Part shown: one piece after another, positions 1 through 8,889 of the stretch
Numbering within the stretch: the stretch's first letter is position 1
Layout: the number at the start of each line of letters is the position of its first letter
Assembly (NCBI GenBank): GCA_032622095.1
Contig: CP136066.1
Coordinates: 42,049,835-42,113,834, forward strand
DNA: 64,000 bases
From: Siphonodentalium dalli
Lineage: Eukaryota; Mollusca; Scaphopoda; Gadilida; Siphonodentaliidae
Direction: 5' to 3'
Made by a program: the position numbers and the translations under genes
The notes under the pieces: generated by a model
The model's database searches: none
What the model saw: the letters and a program-made list of their open reading frames with translations, nothing else
Told to the model about the DNA's origin: nothing

Positions 1-31
1 CACAGGGCCGTTCTGTTGGGTAAAGGGTTAA
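1..31 (+). mobile_element. Right end of a TTAA-1 MITE
   Basis: The window opens inside an element: CACAGGG and then the terminal repeat TGTTGGGTAAAGGGTTAA, identical to the right end of the full copy at 2217-2616. The TTAA target site is at 28-31. Confidence 0.85.
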
Positions 32-577
32 TAGAGGAAGCTCCAAAACATTGTATTATCAACTTATCCGGTCGAATAAATTGTAAACATGTTGTTTTTG
101 TCAAGGTACCGACGTGTGTTCTGTACTTAATTTCGATCTTGTTTGTACTGCCAGTGTAGTATTCACATTGGAAGGGAAATAACTCTGTCTCTTAATTGTG
201 AATTATGATACAAGCTGAGGCAAATAACGGGGAAGTCTTTGAGTGAATCTGAGAATCTCTATCACTTGGTGGACACTTCTTGTAGGCCACAACTGTTCCG
301 TATTCTAGTGGAATATTTATGGTTTAGTTCCTCTTCCAAATGGTATATATTATTGTGTATAATGTGATCTGGGCATTCGAAAATTAAGTGGACCTTTAAT
401 TCTCAAAAGTGTAATATATGTAAATGTTGCAATATTTATGCAGGTGAGATGCTAAGTTTACGAATGATTGAGAAAATTGAGTTCACTGTGCACTGTTCCT
501 GTTCACGCTCCCCGGAATAGTTCCTTGTTACCTGGATGATGTTCCTGTTCCTAGTTCCGTTCGTGTTACCCGGAATA
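32..577. other. Unassigned non-coding stretch
   Basis: No exon of any recognised protein was found on either strand. The part after about 490 has loose repeats of a GTTCCTGTTACCCGGAATAG-like motif, which resume after the MITE at 578-792. That MITE therefore appears to have inserted into this repetitive tract. Confidence 0.5.
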
Positions 578-792
578 CAGTAATGCCCTAAATAATCGAC
601 GCCTTAACCACAACATAATTATGGGTAATATTTTTCAGGATTTAGTCGGAAATATGGCTTGTTGCAATTCATCGGAAAGCTCTCACTGATAGCTTTCCGA
701 TGAATGGCAACAAGCCATTATTTCCGACTAAATCCTGAAAAATTACCCATAATTCTGCGTGGTTATGGAGTCGATTATTTAGGGCATTACTG
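578..792. mobile_element. TA-flanked hairpin MITE, copy 1
   Basis: This is a near-perfect foldback. The left arm starts CAGTAATGCCCTAA, the right arm ends with its complement, and both ends abut TA (576-577, 793-794), the Tc1/mariner target. The core reads GGATTTAGTCGGAAATATGG on the way in and its complement on the way out. Six more copies lie at 22334, 25947, 27430, 34685, 61439 and 63553. It is non-coding and would depend on a transposase supplied elsewhere; the superfamily assignment rests only on the TA duplication. Confidence 0.85.
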
Positions 793-858
793 TATATGCA
801 ACCCCACTTGTTCCAACTTCAAATTGAGTTTATATCTCTGTCCCTGTTCCTGTTACCC

Positions 859-1188
859 GGAATAGTCACATGTTTACTCAGAATAGTCACGTGTTTACTC
901 GGAATAGTCACGTGTTTGGTCGAATATGATCTCAACGGGCGTTCGCCAGATTAGAGAATCATGGCATGATCTAGACTACGAGTAACAGAAAGGGAAACAG
1001 GAATATGAAAAGCTTCCGAGTAAATGCGTGACTATTCCCAGTAAACACGTGACTATTCCGAGTAATCACGTGACTATTCCGAGTAAACACGTGACTGTTC
1101 TGAGTAAACACGTGACTATTCTGAGTAAACACGTGACTATTCCGAGTAAACACGTGACTATTCTGAGTAAACACGCGACTATTCCGAC
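859..1188. repeat. Inverted arrays of 21-bp units, most with CACGTG
   Basis: At 1021-1188 there are eight units of exactly 21 bp of the form GTAAACACGTGACTATTCCG plus one base. Six of the eight keep the CACGTG palindrome; the first has TGCGTG and the last CACGCG. At 859-915 about three units run in the opposite orientation, two with CACGTG and one with CACATG, so the whole is a stem with a ~105 bp loop. The short ORFs here on both strands are by-products of a 21-bp (7-codon) period. Confidence 0.9.
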
Positions 1189-1189
1189 T

Positions 1190-1575
1190 AGTACAACACC
1201 TGGAAATTTTTGAAGTATAGACAGGGAACCTTATAAAGTCGAAAAAATAATAAGGGGAATATATGTCTTATATAGTTACTATCTATTCCTTAATAATGTA
1301 ATTCATTGTATGTGAAGGTCCCAACTCGAAAGTTTACGATTTAAGTGACTGTGAGAGATGTTGCTTCTCCTGGGTAATTAATTCAATATGTATGGCGATA
1401 TCGGCTCACAAAAGTCACAGAAAATCATGCGATTTCGAGTTGGGACCTTCACCTACATTGAAGTACATTATTCAGGAAAAGATAATAACTAAGAAATATA
1501 TTCCCCGCGTTATGTTTTCGACTTTATAAAGTTCCCTGTCAAAACTTCAAAAAGTTCCCAGGTTTTGTACTGGTT
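1190..1575. mobile_element. Foldback element
   Basis: The left arm (starting near GTACAACACCTGGAA, continuing CAGGGAACCTTATAAAGTCG) is repeated inverted at the right end (CGACTTTATAAAGTTCCCTG, then CAGGTTTTGTAC). A second inverted pair lies inside: GAAGGTCCCAACTCGAAA near 1314 and its complement near 1435. A diverged relative is at 20163-20668. Confidence 0.7.
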
Positions 1576-2029
1576 GAATATGATATCTATATACGGGCGT
1601 TACCCATGCAGGGTAGAGTTTCATGACATAATCTAGTAATAGTCCATCCCAATTATTTAGCATATAATCTCTTTGTTGTAAGATTTGTTGATGGCTGAAC
1701 GGAAATACCACATCGTCATACAACCAATGACCTACTAAAACGCTGTTGCTGGTAGAAGATAGGTAACATGGCGAAATATCAGTTTGTTTCCACATAATTA
1801 TGAAGAGTTTATCTGAAATGCATATACATTCGCTATTTTTGTTTTCATTTAAAAATCGATTCAAATGTCCTGGATTTCTTTGTAACAACGATGATATCCC
1901 ATGTGAATATTCCTTGAGTTTCTGGGCACCCATGGTGGCGTTGACCAGACATATATACGTACAGAAAACACGATTCACATAAGAGCCATAATCACGAAAC
2001 CATGTCACCGTTTTGTGAACAATAGCCAT
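1547..2029 (-). CDS. Unrecognised 160-codon ORF, doubtful gene
   Basis: This open frame of 160 codons is long for DNA this AT-rich, where chance frames rarely pass 60-80 codons. The product has Trp, Cys and Tyr scattered through it and no low-complexity stretch, signal peptide or membrane segment. A second possible start, MGAQKLKEY, lies near 1932. I recognise no family. The last ~10 codons run into the right arm of the foldback element at 1190-1575, so the natural end may be lost. It lies inside or downstream of the C4orf33-like gene on the same strand but does not match that protein's C-terminal half. It may be a real small gene, an exon, or a relic of an inserted element. Confidence 0.25.
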   Translation of the reverse strand: MAIVHKTVTWFRDYGSYVNRVFCTYICLVNATMGAQKLKEYSHGISSLLQRNPGHLNRFLNENKNSECICISDKLFIIMWKQTDISPCYLSSTSNSVLVGHWLYDDVVFPFSHQQILQQRDYMLNNWDGLLLDYVMKLYPAWVTPVYRYHIQPVQNLGTF

Positions 2030-2216
2030 TAAAAGTTATATTCTACAGACAAATCCTTCGCAAACTTTGTAACTGCATATGGCTATATTTAGTTCAGTAT
2101 ATAATAATGGTTGTGCCTAAAGCCAGACCTAAGCATTTAGTGTGTGTAACATAGATGACTTTATGGCCGTGAGAGTTCAGCCTTTAATATGTGTAAAATA
2201 ACTGAACTAACATCCT

Positions 2217-2616
2217 TTAACCCTTTACCCAACAGAAGGGCCCTGTGCCAATGCATTCTCTTATATATGCGAGTCGACCATAGGTCGCCTCGCATATATA
2301 AGAGAATGCATTGGCTTAACACATTAAAAATTATAAAATTGTTAAAGAATGTAAGAAAAAATGGTAAAAAGTGTTAAAAAAAGATTTTTTTTAGGCCAAT
2401 GCATTCTCTTATATATGCGAGGCGACCTATGGTCGACTCGCATATATAAGAGAATGCATTGGCACAGGGCATAACTGTAACCATCACAATGTGGTCAATG
2501 AGCCGGTTCCAATGATATCCATATTTGTATGGTTTTATTGAGACAGACCCAAGATAATTTAGGCTTTTGCAGCTTTATTTGGACGTTTTTGGCCGGTTTG
2601 TTGGGTAAAGGGTTAA
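2217..2616 (+). mobile_element. TTAA-1 MITE with two hairpin modules (full copy)
   Basis: This 400 bp element is bounded by TTAA. Its terminal inverted repeat is TTAACCCTTTACCCAACAG on the left and ...TGTTGGGTAAAGGGTTAA on the right, a TTAA/CCC...GGG/TTAA form that suggests a piggyBac-type transposase. Inside are two copies of a ~67 bp hairpin (CCAATGCATTCTCTTATATA arms) in opposite orientation, separated by an AT-rich linker. It has no coding capacity. A diverged ~30 bp motif (TTTAATATGTGTAA...GCTGAACT) lies on both sides of the insertion. Confidence 0.9.
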
Positions 2617-2649
2617 TAAGTTTAATATGTGTAATATAGCTGAACTTAC

Positions 2650-5600
2650 GGCGAGAGTTCTACCTCCAGGTATTGATCCTTGTCATTCAGGAAGAAAGCT
2701 TCGACAACTGTGAACAAAACAAGTTAGCTGATGAAAATTATGTTACATCAAACAAGATTAACCCTTTCTATACTAAATCATCATTGATGAGTAAATATCC
2801 CATATATAGGAAATGTTCAGATAAAAAGTTTAAACCCTTTCTATACTAAAGCATCATTGATGAGTAAATATCCCATATATAGGAAATGTTCAGATAAAAA
2901 GTTTAACCCTTTCTATGCTAAAGCATCATTGATGAGTAGATATCCCATAGGACATGTTCAGATAATACGTTTAAAACACGACCACAGGTCACGTGATGCT
3001 GGTTCACCAAATAGACCCCGGGGATGTTCTGATGTCTGAAGGAAAGAGCGAATTATATTAATAAAGCTATATTTTTTATTACTTTTTCCCCTATCTGTGA
3101 TATGAACAATATTGTTTACCCCCCCCCCCCCCCCCTCCCATTGCCCCCTGCCAACAATAAAATTATTTGAGTCTGTAATGACTCGAAAACAGTCTAGGTA
3201 TGTGTGCATTGTAATTTCAAAGGAATCTCGCTTGATTTAGTCTTCTCGTATCATCTTAAAGACAGATTATGGACTTGTTCGTTAATTAGTACTCATACGC
3301 TATGCCAACTGGGGGAATGTAGCATTCTACTACCATAATCGAAAATCTCAAAGATATGGACCATACCACTCCATGGAAAACATCGTGTTAACTACCCTCA
3401 ATTGTAAATATTTACATCGTGATTCGGGACGCAACTATCAGCGATAAACTAACGCAAATGATGTCGCTATTGAGAGTCATTGCATTTAATTCATATACAA
3501 TAATAACGGTGTGTGTGTGTTGTAAATTTGGATTTATATTCGTAAAAATAACTACATTTGTACTTTGAGCAAGATTATTCTCCATTTCTATTTGGTCACC
3601 CTACCGGAGCGTTTCATATCACTTTAACCCCAAACGCGTGGACATATTTTATGCTATATATAGGACATTTAAGCCAGGCCGTGTTCCCACACAAACCTTG
3701 AATTCGATGGGTTCTTTGAAGAGCCAAACTTAGGCTTTGGTTCCAGATGGAAATTTGCATTTGAATTGAATTTCCACATTGGGAACTTATTTCTTAGAGT
3801 GGAAGGTTTGGATTTTATCTGTGTTCAGACCTTATAGACTGTTATCCACTGCATGCGATAAACACAAGTTTGGTGTACACTGCATGCATGAATCCGTGTG
3901 AATTGGACACCAATACACACAGGTGCACTTTATAGCCGGGTTTGTACCCTGAGAAATTGGAACAATGTACCCAGCTGGAACCCAGGTGCCATGTACATGG
4001 GTGTAACTGCGTAGGTAAAACCAGGATTATTTGCACCCGTAACACTTGTACCCCAATACACATAGGTCCACTGTACCCAAGTTTGTACCCTGTAAACAGG
4101 GAACTGGAACGATGTACCCAGATGGAACCCATATACATGGGTAAAAGAGGTTTATTTGCACCGGGTACACTTTATCCGGGTTTATACCCGGTATAAATGT
4201 GCGTATGGAAAACTTTCTTGTGGATGGCTGCCAATGTGGCCGCCACAGTTTTATCTAGGCATTGTATAATAATGTCACCTCGATCATAATCTGCAGTGCC
4301 TGACTGTATGGATCAAGATTACAGGCACAGATTATCTATTATATATTTTGAAAGATCTGTGTGTGTGTGTATGTGTTTGTTTGTGTGTTTGAAATCGATG
4401 GACTCGAAAACGACTAAGCCAATTTCGATGAAATTTGGTATTTTAGGGTATTTTCGGCCGGAGACGAACATAGGCATATTTATTTGTCCGTGCGAGGTCA
4501 ACTTTTCACGTGCGGAGGTCAAATCTGTTTTTACGCCGTTTTGCGCTAATATATTTCAGTTCGGTGCTCACAAATCGATACGATATAGCGCGAATAATAA
4601 ATTGCCAGTCATATAATTTGCACGGTTATAATCTGTGTGGCTTCATCTTTCCAACGATATATAATATGTATGTATCCGTTTTAGTTATCTGCCTCAATTA
4701 TTAGGTACAAGTGGTGCGATCTTTTATCAGGATAAAATCAATGCGTAAATTCTATGACGTCGTCAGAGGTCATAAAGTTAGATTACGTTAACTCTCACCC
4801 TGCCGATGCATTTGACTGTGTCGCGTTAACTCATCACCGGCCGAGGTATCCGCAAATGACATTGGGCTATATATCTCTGAAACGGGTGTAGCTATCGACT
4901 TGAAATTTGGTATGTGAATGTATCTTGCCCCGGATACGAATTTTATCGGGTCGCCGAGCACGTGCGACGCCAGCTTCGCGCATGCGCAGACGAGATCTCG
5001 GAAACGGGTTGAGATATCGACTTGAAATTTGGTATGTGGATGTATCTTGCCCCGGATACGAATTTTATCGGGTCGCCGAGCACGTGCGACACCAGCTTCG
5101 CGCATGCGCAGACCAGATCAAGGAAACGGGTGGAGCAATCGACTTGAAATTTGTTTTTTTAATAGCCCGGACGAAGTCGGGTCACCTTCTAGTCTATTAT
5201 ATATTTTGAAAGATCTGTGTGTTTGTTTGTGTGTTTGAAATCGATGGACTCGAAAACGACTAAGCCAATTTCGATGAAATTTGGTATTTTAGGGTATTTT
5301 CGGCCGGAGACGAACATAGGCATATTTATTTGTCCGTGCGAGGTCAACTTTTCACGTGCGGAGGTCAAATCTGTTTTTACGCCGTTTTGCGCTAATATAT
5401 TTCAGTTCGGTGCTCACAAATCGATACGATATAGCGCGAATAATAAATTGCCAGTCATATAATTTGCACGGTTAGAATCTGTGTGGCTTCATCTTTCCAA
5501 CGATATATAATATGTATGTATCCGTTTTAGTTATCTGCCTCAATTATTAGGTACAAGTGGTGCGATCTTTTATCAGGATAAAATCAATGCGTAAATTCTA

Positions 5601-8600
5601 TGACGTCGTCAGAGGTCATAAAGTTAGATTACGTTAACTCTCACCCTGCCGATGCATTTGACTGTGTCGCGTTAACTCATCACCGGCCGAGGTATCCGCA
5701 AATGACATTGGGCTATATATCTCGGAAACGGGTGTAGCTATCGACTTGAAATTTGGTATGTGAATGTATCTTGCCCCGGATACGAATTTTATCGGGTCGC
5801 CGAGCACGTGCGACACCAGCTTCGCGCATGCGCAGACCAGATCTAGGAAACGGGTGGAGCAATCGACTTGAAATTTGGTTTTTGAATAGCCCGGACGAAG
5901 TCGGGTCACCTTCTAGTAGGTTATAATTTAGAAATAACGTATACCAAATTTTGAAAATGTCGTGAAGAATATACTAATAGTATATTATAATGTGGTATTA
6001 TCCACAAAACACACTCTGTGTGGGTCGAGCGTTTGTTTATATACAGCACGTAATTAGTGAGCGATAAGCAATACTCCCAAAACCATGGCAATTATTTTAG
6101 GAGAGTGATTCACGGTGACCAATTCAACACCGAAATCTTGAGAGGCGAGGATTAGCGAGCATTATACATCTATGTTGTAAACAACTTAGTGGCATATCTA
6201 ACAAAATTTCATTAGTGGGGTTTCCCGGTGTTGAGTGTTTTGTTTATCGCATACTCTTTACGTACTGTTTGTTTACGTAACATGTCGTTTGTTTACATAA
6301 CACAGAGTACTAACATGACAATAACATGCAAGTTGTGCGATATTTATGATTGGCATAAGAACAAGGTGTGTCTATAATATAATATTCTTTCTGTTTATGG
6401 CAGTTTTAGCGGATGTGATTATTTTTAAAGAGATATGCCCACCGCCAACGCTCATCGTATCTTTAAGAAACACAACTACAATATTCTCTTTTCCAGAATA
6501 ACAATTACAAAAGAACATTATTTCCATGCATTTATGTCTTCTTTTCACAAACCATATATTGACAAACAAGCTTGCCCTGTGATTACGAAATTTACTTTTA
6601 TCATCCAGAGAAGATGTGTTTAATAACGATCATATATCTCTTCACTGCTTGGTAAAAGGATAACCAAATATTCCTTCTAGCTATATATAGCTGAAAGTAT
6701 TGATATTGACTCAGACCTATTGTGTATGTTATGCACTAGAGCGTGAAGATGAACAACATTGGATATTTATGGCAAAGATAGCAAGAGGACACTATACTGG
6801 CAAGCGTGGTAGTAATGCTGAATTGGTCATTGTCGCATGGTTTCGAGCAAAAAGACACCCAGGATCTCTCCAAAGTGCAAAAAGATACCCAGAATGTCCC
6901 AAACTTGCAAAAAGACAGACAGCATCTCAAAGTCTCACCAAACAACGGGCTTTTAGATTAGTCGTCTCCTATATAATTATTAATATTATATATATTATAA
7001 TAATTATGTTTGTGATCGGAGTGAAATATCAACGGAACTTAAATGGGCATATATACTTTGAGTCTGACTGGCAGCGCAATTCCGTTTTAATACATAGCAG
7101 ACGACTGATCTACATTCCCGTTGTTTGGTGAGACTCAAGATCCTGGTTGTCTTTTCGCACGCTTGAGACATCCTGTGTGTCTTTTTGCACGTCTGTGAGA
7201 TCCCGGTGTCTTTTTGCTCGAAACTATGCGACAATGAACAATTCCGCGTTAGTATATCTCCCACATACGACTTTCAATCTGGAAGTCGTGTCTGGAATAA
7301 GGTCAGGGGCGCCGGAAGAGGGGGGCAGAGGGGGCAGCTGACCCCCCTGCCCTTGACCAAGGGGGCGAGCGGGGGCAGGACTTGCCCTTTTTCTGGGGAC
7401 AGAAAATGCTTTTTGTGTGTTTAATCTCGTGTTTTTATAGCAAAATGTGACTTTTTGGGTCCAAATACCACCAATTTCACAAGGAATATTAATTTTTTGT
7501 CAATTTTATCACAAAACGGCCATAAAAACCGACAAATACCATTAAAATGGGGATTTTTGCCACAATGAATTTATGGTTATTTTCCCGAGTTTGCGGAGAA
7601 AATGCCCTTTTTTGCGAAAAGTGCCCTTTTTGTAGGCTCTGCCCCCCCCCTGCCCTTGTATGCTTCCGGCGCCCCTGAATAAGGTGTCACACTAACGCAT
7701 ATTATGAAAAATACCGTGTGACTCATCCAAATACAGTTTCTTTATGTGAGGGAGTTACCCGACGAATTGGGCAAAATATATGATTTTTCTATGTTATCAG
7801 ATAAATTCAGTTGAAAATGTTTAACTCTCTTCGTCTGGATAGCTTGCTGAACAAACAGTATCGCCCTGATCAGACGATGAACTCGCATCGTCAGGACATA
7901 GTCTCTTGTTGCGTCGATCCAACGTCGTGCGACGGTCATTTAATTATGGAAGTTGCGTTAGGCACCGAGCAGCATTGGTGTCCCCACTGGGAGCGATAGT
8001 GTTCGTGCGACATAATTCAGTACGCAATTTAGTCAACTCATTCGATAACTCTTACCGTATAACCTGTCAATTAGCGAATGTTCGCCTTTGCGAACACGAG
8101 GGGGTTGGGTAACCTCGACAACAGGTGAATCGGATTGACTCGAATCTGATATTTCAATGGAAAAAGGGGCGATATCCTTAGCAATGTGTCCGTCGCTAAC
8201 GCCCAGGAAAAATATAGGACGTTTGAGGGTCAACACAAAGTACGTCACACGATATTTCGGACTGCCGATTTATATATGTAGAGTAATATATGCGATAGCG
8301 GGTGCTACAGGGAGAATATCCATAACAAATGGTATCAGGTAAGTAACTAATTTAAAGAAAAAACATTGGTGATGAGTCGGTTTTGTCATATTATAGGTAG
8401 AGTGTTTCAGCCCTACTGTTAAAAAACATGAAATGTGTTGCTATTGTTGACAATTTTCCAATAAGAGGGTGTCTATAGTAAACAACCCTCATCTTTCAAC
8501 TGAAGTATGGGTTGGTTGCTATGGCAACAGTTTTTTCATCTATTCTACCACAGATTGTTTTGCCTACCGCTTTTTACAACTGGAGAATATCATAGATTAA

Positions 8601-8889
8601 GTGGACACATTTTTAAAAATGTATTCATAACGTGCAATCCGCTCCACTATATTGTGGTACATGATAATGCTCATAACTATATTTGATTTAAAATACCTTC
8701 GTAATCCCATAGTCCCGGGTATGGCTCGCCAGGCTTGATTGAAGGAGGGGGTTCATCTTTGTGGTACGGACACTGAACATTTATCACAATGCCAGCTGAT
8801 TCTTGACTTTGCAACTTCATTGTCACGGCAGCCTCCGGTGAATCTTCCCCATCCCAAGAGTGGTTGATTGTGAACTGTAATAAGCTCAT
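2650..8889 (-). CDS. UPF0462 / C4orf33-like protein, first two coding exons
   Basis: Exon 1 is 8889-8697: start codon, 64 codons plus one base, donor G|GTATTT. Exon 2 is 2707-2650: acceptor CACAG, phase 1 in, donor CC|GTAAGT, phase 2 out. Exon 1 has the family's opening pattern, a hydrophobic strand then HSWDG, later CPYHKDEPPP and GLWDYE. Exon 2 continues with VVEAFFLND and YLEVELSP, which matches animal C4orf33 closely across the junction. The matching phase and sequence 6 kb apart are strong evidence for one gene. Known members are about 200 aa, so roughly 83 aa are here and the C-terminal half should lie left of the window; I could not find exon 3 in 1-2649. The family's function is unknown and no catalytic motif is visible. 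The intron holds Helitrons, foldbacks and a hAT MITE. The gene is head-to-head with NAA20, about 7 kb apart. Confidence 0.85.
2758..2972. repeat. Three tandem units of about 70 bp
   Basis: Three successive copies begin TTAAACCCTTTCTATACTAA (with small changes), continue through CATTGATGAGTAAATATCCC and end GTTCAGATAAAAAGTTT. Fragments of the same motif (CTTTCTATACTAAA, CCTTTCTTTACTAAATGG) recur near 29240, 31385 and 53060. Confidence 0.75.
3120..3139 (+). repeat. Poly-C tract
   Basis: A run of about 16-20 C followed by TCCC. Similar poly-C or poly-G runs occur near 30055, 32130, 33440 and 33770. Their lengths are unreliable in assembled sequence. Confidence 0.8.
3255..3670 (+). repeat. Dispersed repeat, copy 1 of 3
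   Basis: The stretch GACAGATTATGGACTTGT...ACTCATACGCTATGCCAACT...GTAAATATTTACATC...AAGATTATTCTCCATTTCTA is shared with 31009-31385 (same strand) and with 62900-63290 (inverted). The third copy ends directly beside the last NAA20 exon. No coding frame or clear termini were seen. Confidence 0.75.
3842..4200. repeat. Degenerate GTACCC-rich repeat
   Basis: Irregular repeats of TTGTACCC, GGTACACTTTAT and CATGTACATGGG produce short ORFs on both strands with recurring Tyr-Pro and Cys-Thr. The irregular spacing and the frames on both strands argue against a protein. Confidence 0.5.
4335..5192 (+). mobile_element. Non-autonomous Helitron-like element, upstream member of a tandem pair
   Basis: It starts A|TCTATTATATATTTTGAAAG and ends with a hairpin CCCGGACGAAGTCGGG, then TCACCTTCTAG. 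A 5' TC, a short 3' stem and a terminal CTAG are Helitron signatures. A GT-rich microsatellite near the start and internal ~120 bp tandem units (GAAACGGGT...CGGATACGAATTTTATCGGG...CTTCGCGCATGCGCAGA) recall the pearl/CvA-type elements of oysters. No Rep/helicase frame is present; ORFs in the 120 bp units are artefacts. Confidence 0.75.
5193..5916 (+). mobile_element. Non-autonomous Helitron-like element, downstream member of the pair
   Basis: It begins TCTATTATATATTTTGAAAG at the very next base after the CTAG of the preceding element and ends with the same stem and CTAG (5913-5916), followed by T. It has one fewer ~120 bp internal unit but is otherwise nearly identical. The pair as a whole sits between an A (4334) and a T (5917), the A/T site Helitrons use. 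Confidence 0.75.
5917..6814. other. Intronic stretch, no gene seen
   Basis: AT-rich intron of the C4orf33-like gene. The part near 6385-6480 (GTTTATGGCAGTTTTAGCGG, later CCCACCGCCAACG...TCTTTAA) resembles 54130-54200, so a diverged dispersed repeat is likely. No exon was recognised. Confidence 0.5.
6815..7245. mobile_element. Foldback element
   Basis: The left arm has CATTGTCGCATGGTTTCGAG followed by CAAAAAGACACCCAGGATCT. The right arm has the inverted counterpart, GAGATCCCGGTGTCTTTTTG then CTCGAAACTATGCGACAATG. Both arms carry degenerate repeats of GCAAAAAGACACCCAG, and the centre is AT-rich (TATTAATATTATATATATT). The termini are not sharp. Confidence 0.65.
7304..7677. mobile_element. hAT-type MITE with 8-bp target duplication
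   Basis: The ends are CAGGGGCGCCGGA and its exact complement TCCGGCGCCCCTG. They are flanked by perfect direct repeats AATAAGGT at 7296-7303 and 7678-7685. An 8-bp duplication and CAGGG ends are diagnostic of the hAT superfamily. The 374 bp interior is non-coding, with G-rich and C-rich tracts near the ends (TGCCCTTTTT motifs). The clean duplication suggests a fairly recent insertion. Confidence 0.9.
7686..8696. other. Intronic stretch, no gene seen
   Basis: This intron segment of the C4orf33-like gene has several short ORFs on both strands, none recognisable or longer than about 70 codons. No repeat was identified with confidence. Confidence 0.5.

Noticed and set aside
1028-1213. Repetitive protein with a KHVTI(P/L)S repeat
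   Set aside because: It follows from the 21-bp repeat; matching frames exist on the opposite strand.
2140-2172. Possible third exon of the C4orf33-like gene (a His-Gly-His frame on the minus strand)
   Set aside because: A fragment resembles the expected HGQH motif, but there is no AG acceptor directly before it and the following residues do not match the family.
2245-2465. Hairpins as microRNA precursors
   Set aside because: Arms are long and nearly perfect, copies are repetitive, and substitutions are not compensated; a MITE palindrome is the simpler reading without small-RNA data.
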